Assembly (NCBI GenBank): GCA_018881555.1
Contig: JACAXG010000069.1
Span: 3,581,403 to 3,645,402, forward strand
Direction of reading: 5' to 3'
Origin: Amblyornis subalaris
Taxonomy: Eukaryota; Chordata; Aves; Passeriformes; Ptilonorhynchidae
Length of the DNA stretch: 64,000 nucleotides
Positions 60,248 to 64,000 of the stretch are shown one piece after another. Under the pieces are notes generated by a model. The model was not told where the DNA came from. It did not search any database and saw nothing but the letters and a program-made list of their open reading frames with translations. Position 1 is the stretch's first letter, and every line of letters begins with the position of its first letter. The position numbers and the translations under genes were made by a program.

Positions 60248-63200
60248 ATCATGGTTGTCAAAATAAAGATTCTAGTTTAAAGACTTCTTCAGCTGCTCTG
60301 TTTTTTCCTACCTAAACAACCAACATTTAATTATTAATAAATTAATAAATTATTAATAAAATAGCAAAATTTAGATACAAAAAGTATTGTTTCTAATTAC
60401 AATGGAAAATCTGAACCACCAACTTAGCTGAAGTTTATCAGCTATTTTATCATCATTATGATGATGATAAAACAATATAGTAGTTGCCAGTTTCCCTAGT
60501 AAGAAATAAATTTTATTAAAGGAGGGGTATTTACAAGAAATTATACTACAAATTCCATCTGTTTTTCCACACTAGCAATAAAGTATGAAATCTGTAATTG
60601 TAGCAGCAAAAGATGAAATGGCTTATTTAGTTAACTGGCCCACATGGTTGTTCAGGATGACAGCAGTTATATATAACCCATTTTATATATATTTGACCAA
60701 ATTTTACATTTCTGAAATAAGCACGATTTTTCACTCATTTCGGAGTTCTTCTTCAATATGACCCATGTTATGTTATGGTCCTGGTCTTTAATGTAAAATA
60801 TGTCCTCTGTCTGTAAAAGACCTTAGCAAAATCAGCAATTAGATAAAATGACCACAGTTCAAGGTTGCATCTATATTTTTGTGCTTTAGGTTGGCTTGGG
60901 AGTGCACTGTGAAGGTACTCCACCTTTATAATTTTGTTTTGCATAGCAGAGAAGTCCTGTCATATGAACAGAATGTAAAAAAAGTGAAACCAGACGTAAA
61001 TACTAGGTCTGTGTACACAGTGCACTGTGGTCACTGGGGCATAAGTAGAAATAATCTCAAGTACAGGCAATGTAGACTGGTTTATCAGTACTGACTGCTT
61101 GAAGCTGCAGTAACCTTCCTGTTATACCCTATTTGCCAATTAAGTTACAGTCTAAGAGGCTGTAAGATGGTAATCCATCTGAGCAAAGTCCTGACAGACA
61201 CCAAGGATGTCTAAAGCTGGACTGTAGAAATCACTAGACAATGGCTGTTTTACTATATGCCATCCCTGGGACTAACAACTCCGTAGTAGAAGAGTCCCTA
61301 ATACCCATGCTGGACGAAGTGAATTTTCCAATCTTCCTCTACACTGAACTTTGAACACCCAAAGGTATCTGGATATAGTCTCCTTCTCCCAATTTCCAGG
61401 GAGAGCAAGTCATGCTTTGAAGACACAAGCATAGAAACAAGTTTCTGACAGATGACTCTGTAAAGGAATTTCTAACATGAAACTTGCACTTCAGTAGAAG
61501 TCCAAGAATCTTGCCCAGACAGAATCTGGAGACAGTACAAAAAAAAAAAAAGTGAGCTTGCCCCACAGAAGAGCAGTAGTGCTCAGCTCAGGGATTCACA
61601 TCTTCAACATAAACATATATATCTGTACGGTTAACGTAAGTCTGTTGGTCTCTGAATGTGTTGCTGCTTCCTAAGGCAGCATATGCATAGCCAGATATGT
61701 ATCAGTTGCAAACAGAGATGAAAAATGTCATCTTCAGTCTTGCACCTTGCAAATTTTCTTAGTTTTTTCTCTATTTCGTAGTATGAAGTGAAAATATTAC
61801 TTCTGACAATACAGTATTGTTTTACAGGAATTTTTAAGCAGCTCATATATACCTACATGCAGTCCAGATAATGATTCACCAGAATTACTGAAATATAAAA
61901 AGATTTCTGCTTTGTGGTGTACTGAGTGTTTCAGCTTTCACTCATGTCTGGTGGTACTATAGTTCATAAAGACTACAGAAATTTCATCATTATACAGATT
62001 TCTGTGCATCATTTGAGTCACAAGGTATTTCATAATATCATTGTATCTACACTTTAGAACACAAATACTCATATAAATCACGAAACGACATATATTTAGC
62101 AATTTCCAACCACCCTGGGATAAAGTAGTTTAGAGCATCTCTTAATTCAACTGCATAACTTAACCATGCAAATTAGACACTAGTAGCCTTAAATGTTATA
62201 TTTTCCTTTAAATGCTTACATTTTTCTTTAAAAGTAGCCCTTGCTATTGTTTGCGGAATCATATCACTAGAGCTCAGAATATCAATTTCTGCAAATCCTG
62301 AATGCCATACTTTTTTGCTGAACATCACGTGATCATTGGGTAAATGGCTTGTATTCTGTGACAGTTTTGTTCCTTAAAAATCTTTGCATATAAGCTTCAA
62401 GAATTTTGGAGGAAAGCCCATAGAAACTCATTGTATATTTACTGATTTCTTGCTACAAATCTTGATGCAGGTCTGCAACTTATTTGTTTTTAAATGGCAG
62501 CATTCAAGGTAACGTATGTGACTTCAGATTTGCAGTAAAATGAGAGTAAAGGGCCAATATCATGGCTAGTTGAAAACACCGCAATTATATCGCTTATAGT
62601 TTTTCTTACTCAAGTTCTAAACACAGAGAAGTTCCATAGAATTGCCATGAATATTGCCTAAGATTGCAGTGATCTGAAGCAATCTGTGTCAGAGGACAAG
62701 AGCATACTTGTTGATGTATTCCTATAGATCTCATGCAAAATCCAGAGAACACAGCAGAAAGATTTAATTACACATGACAGCAATTTCTGATGAGTTAAAA
62801 ATCACAAGACATTAAAAGATTTTGTGCGTACTCACTGGACATATGAATTCACAGAAGGACACAATGCAAACACTCACCAAACTATGTACTTCTTCACAAA
62901 CAGTACTTACCTAAAAAGCAAATAAACAGAAAGAGATATTAAATATCTATGCAGAGACAAATATACATTTTACATCCTAAAAATGTCAGTGGATCACAAT
63001 ATTGTACCCCCAGGTTTTGTACTGGCAAAAGGTTCCAGCCAAAATACATTCCTAAATTTGCAACTTATACACCATTGGTTGTGAATAGTCACAGATACTT
63101 TAAAAACATTCTCATATCAGCTCTGTTTTCCATTTTTCCCTCTTAATTTTGAAAAATCACCACTTTTAAGGTCTGAAAAGACTTGCAGTTCTGCTACCTA

Positions 63201-64000
63201 CCCAACATTCAAATTTTCATAATCAGTTGCAAAAGAAAAACATGCTGAAAAAGGCTTTAACCACAAATTAAATAGTTCAATAAAAACAGCTTTAAGAAGA
63301 AGAGTTAGCATATTCCTAAGTAGGTTATTAAAAAGATTAAGAGTTTATAATTTTTATGCAGCTTAATGTTCTAGTTTCAGATAATGCTACTCTGAAATTC
63401 TAACTCTAATAGCTCAAAAACTTGTTCCAACGTTACAAATATTTAGCACTAAATAAACTTATTTATTCATAGATCCAACTTTTCAATCCCATGTGTTGCC
63501 TACCTTTCATAGAGTAAAAAAGCCCAAACAACATAGCTCAGAATTTACTTGATTGACTTTGCAAAAAATCTTTCAATAATCAAATTGAAATAATACTTTA
63601 TTCCTCAAACACACAGTCATATGATATATAATGGAGAGAGGATAAACATGATCAACTAACTCTTTAAAGTCAATTCAAACCATAAATTGTGAGGTATTCT
63701 CTTGTTTTCAGTTCTTGCAGAGAGGAGGGAAAAAAAACAAGAACAAAAAAACAACATGAGAAATTCCTTGATTTGTACAAGTTTCTAAGCTGTGAATTTC
63801 TTGCTTGAGCCTACATAAAACAGTCTCTAAACTGGTGTATGCACAAGCATGAATGAAAAAAAAAACTAACCCAAACCAAAAGACCAAACCCATAAACCAG
63901 AAGCTGCATAAACAGAAACCAAAAGCCCCCCAAAACAAACCCAAAGTCAATCTTATGACCAAGTACTGTTATTTCTGCACAGGGTTGATCCATACTCTGG
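60248..64000. other. AT-rich non-coding DNA, no gene supported
   Basis: It includes a perfect hairpin at 60445-60472, a TTAATAAA-type AT-rich run at 60330-60362, an A-run at about 61540-61553 and an A/C-rich tract at 63846-63945. No CR1 or LTR was recognised here. The remaining open frames are short. Confidence 0.55.
60445..60472. repeat. Perfect 12-bp inverted repeat, 4-nt loop
   Basis: TTTTATCATCAT and its exact complement ATGATGATAAAA are separated by TATG. It would make a cruciform or an RNA hairpin on either strand. The stem is AT-rich and short for a pre-miRNA, and no extended pairing is evident outside the 28 bp. Confidence 0.9.

Noticed and set aside
1..64000. tRNA, rRNA, CRISPR, operon-type or phage features
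   Set aside because: None is visible. The CR1 content and CpG islands mark this as vertebrate nuclear DNA, so bacterial feature types do not apply.

Overview
The window looks like bird nuclear DNA, probably from a macrochromosome of a neoavian and possibly a passerine. The basis is direct: at least seven fragments of CR1, the dominant avian LINE, several ending in the CR1-type 3' tail (variants of ATTCTATG); a solo LTR of a kind I recognise from avian ERVs; and an AT-rich, CpG-poor background broken by two sharp CpG-rich peaks. There is no bacterial or viral gene layout, and no rRNA, tRNA or CRISPR array that I can support. One ambiguous base (n) lies at 31889.

No complete protein-coding gene can be read. 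The longest open frames are antisense to CR1 (27099-27851), inside CR1 (21843-22295), or isolated frames in AT-rich DNA. What remains reads as introns or intergenic DNA of large, sparsely exonic loci. The best exon candidates are an 87-nt symmetric phase-2 exon at 12073-12159 (+) with an acidic-then-Arg-rich peptide, and a phase-compatible terminal exon at 24868 (+) with a stop and an AATAAA. A minus-strand candidate at 18192-18308 carries a possible start codon and a perfect GTAAGT donor, and a 74-nt cassette lies at 52245-52318 (+). None could be assigned to a named gene.

Layout. 0-4.1 kb: AT-rich DNA with a weak exon candidate at 2.6 kb. 4.1-5.3 kb: GC-richer LTR-like block. 5.3-16.6 kb: AT-rich, with two enhancer-like motif clusters, the 12-kb exon candidate and a 162-codon ORF at 15.1 kb. 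16.6-18.1 kb: plus-strand CR1. 21.9-22.5 kb: second plus-strand CR1. 24.9-25.0 kb: candidate terminal exon. 26.9-28.3 kb: long minus-strand CR1. 30.6-30.9 kb: CpG island with GC boxes, an inverted CCAAT box and a (GGGC)5 quadruplex motif, the only clear promoter-like element. 32.85-33.18 kb: second CpG-rich block with a CAG7 tract. 35.7 kb: CR1 3' end. 36-53.6 kb: mostly featureless AT-rich DNA. 53.7-55.6 kb: a minus-strand CR1 split by a solo LTR. 57.07 and 58.97 kb: an exact 55-bp direct repeat. The rest, to 64 kb, is AT-rich with one ATG-initiated ORF at 59.9 kb.

A minimal model, which is inference, is that the 30.7-kb island starts at least one transcript. A minus-strand transcript could use the 18.2-kb exon, while the plus-strand candidates at 12 and 24.9 kb would be the 3' end of a different gene entering from the left. 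I found no clear sign of a previously undescribed biological system. The observations most worth checking are the phase-matched exon pair, the exact 55-bp repeat, the two CpG blocks and the nested LTR/CR1.
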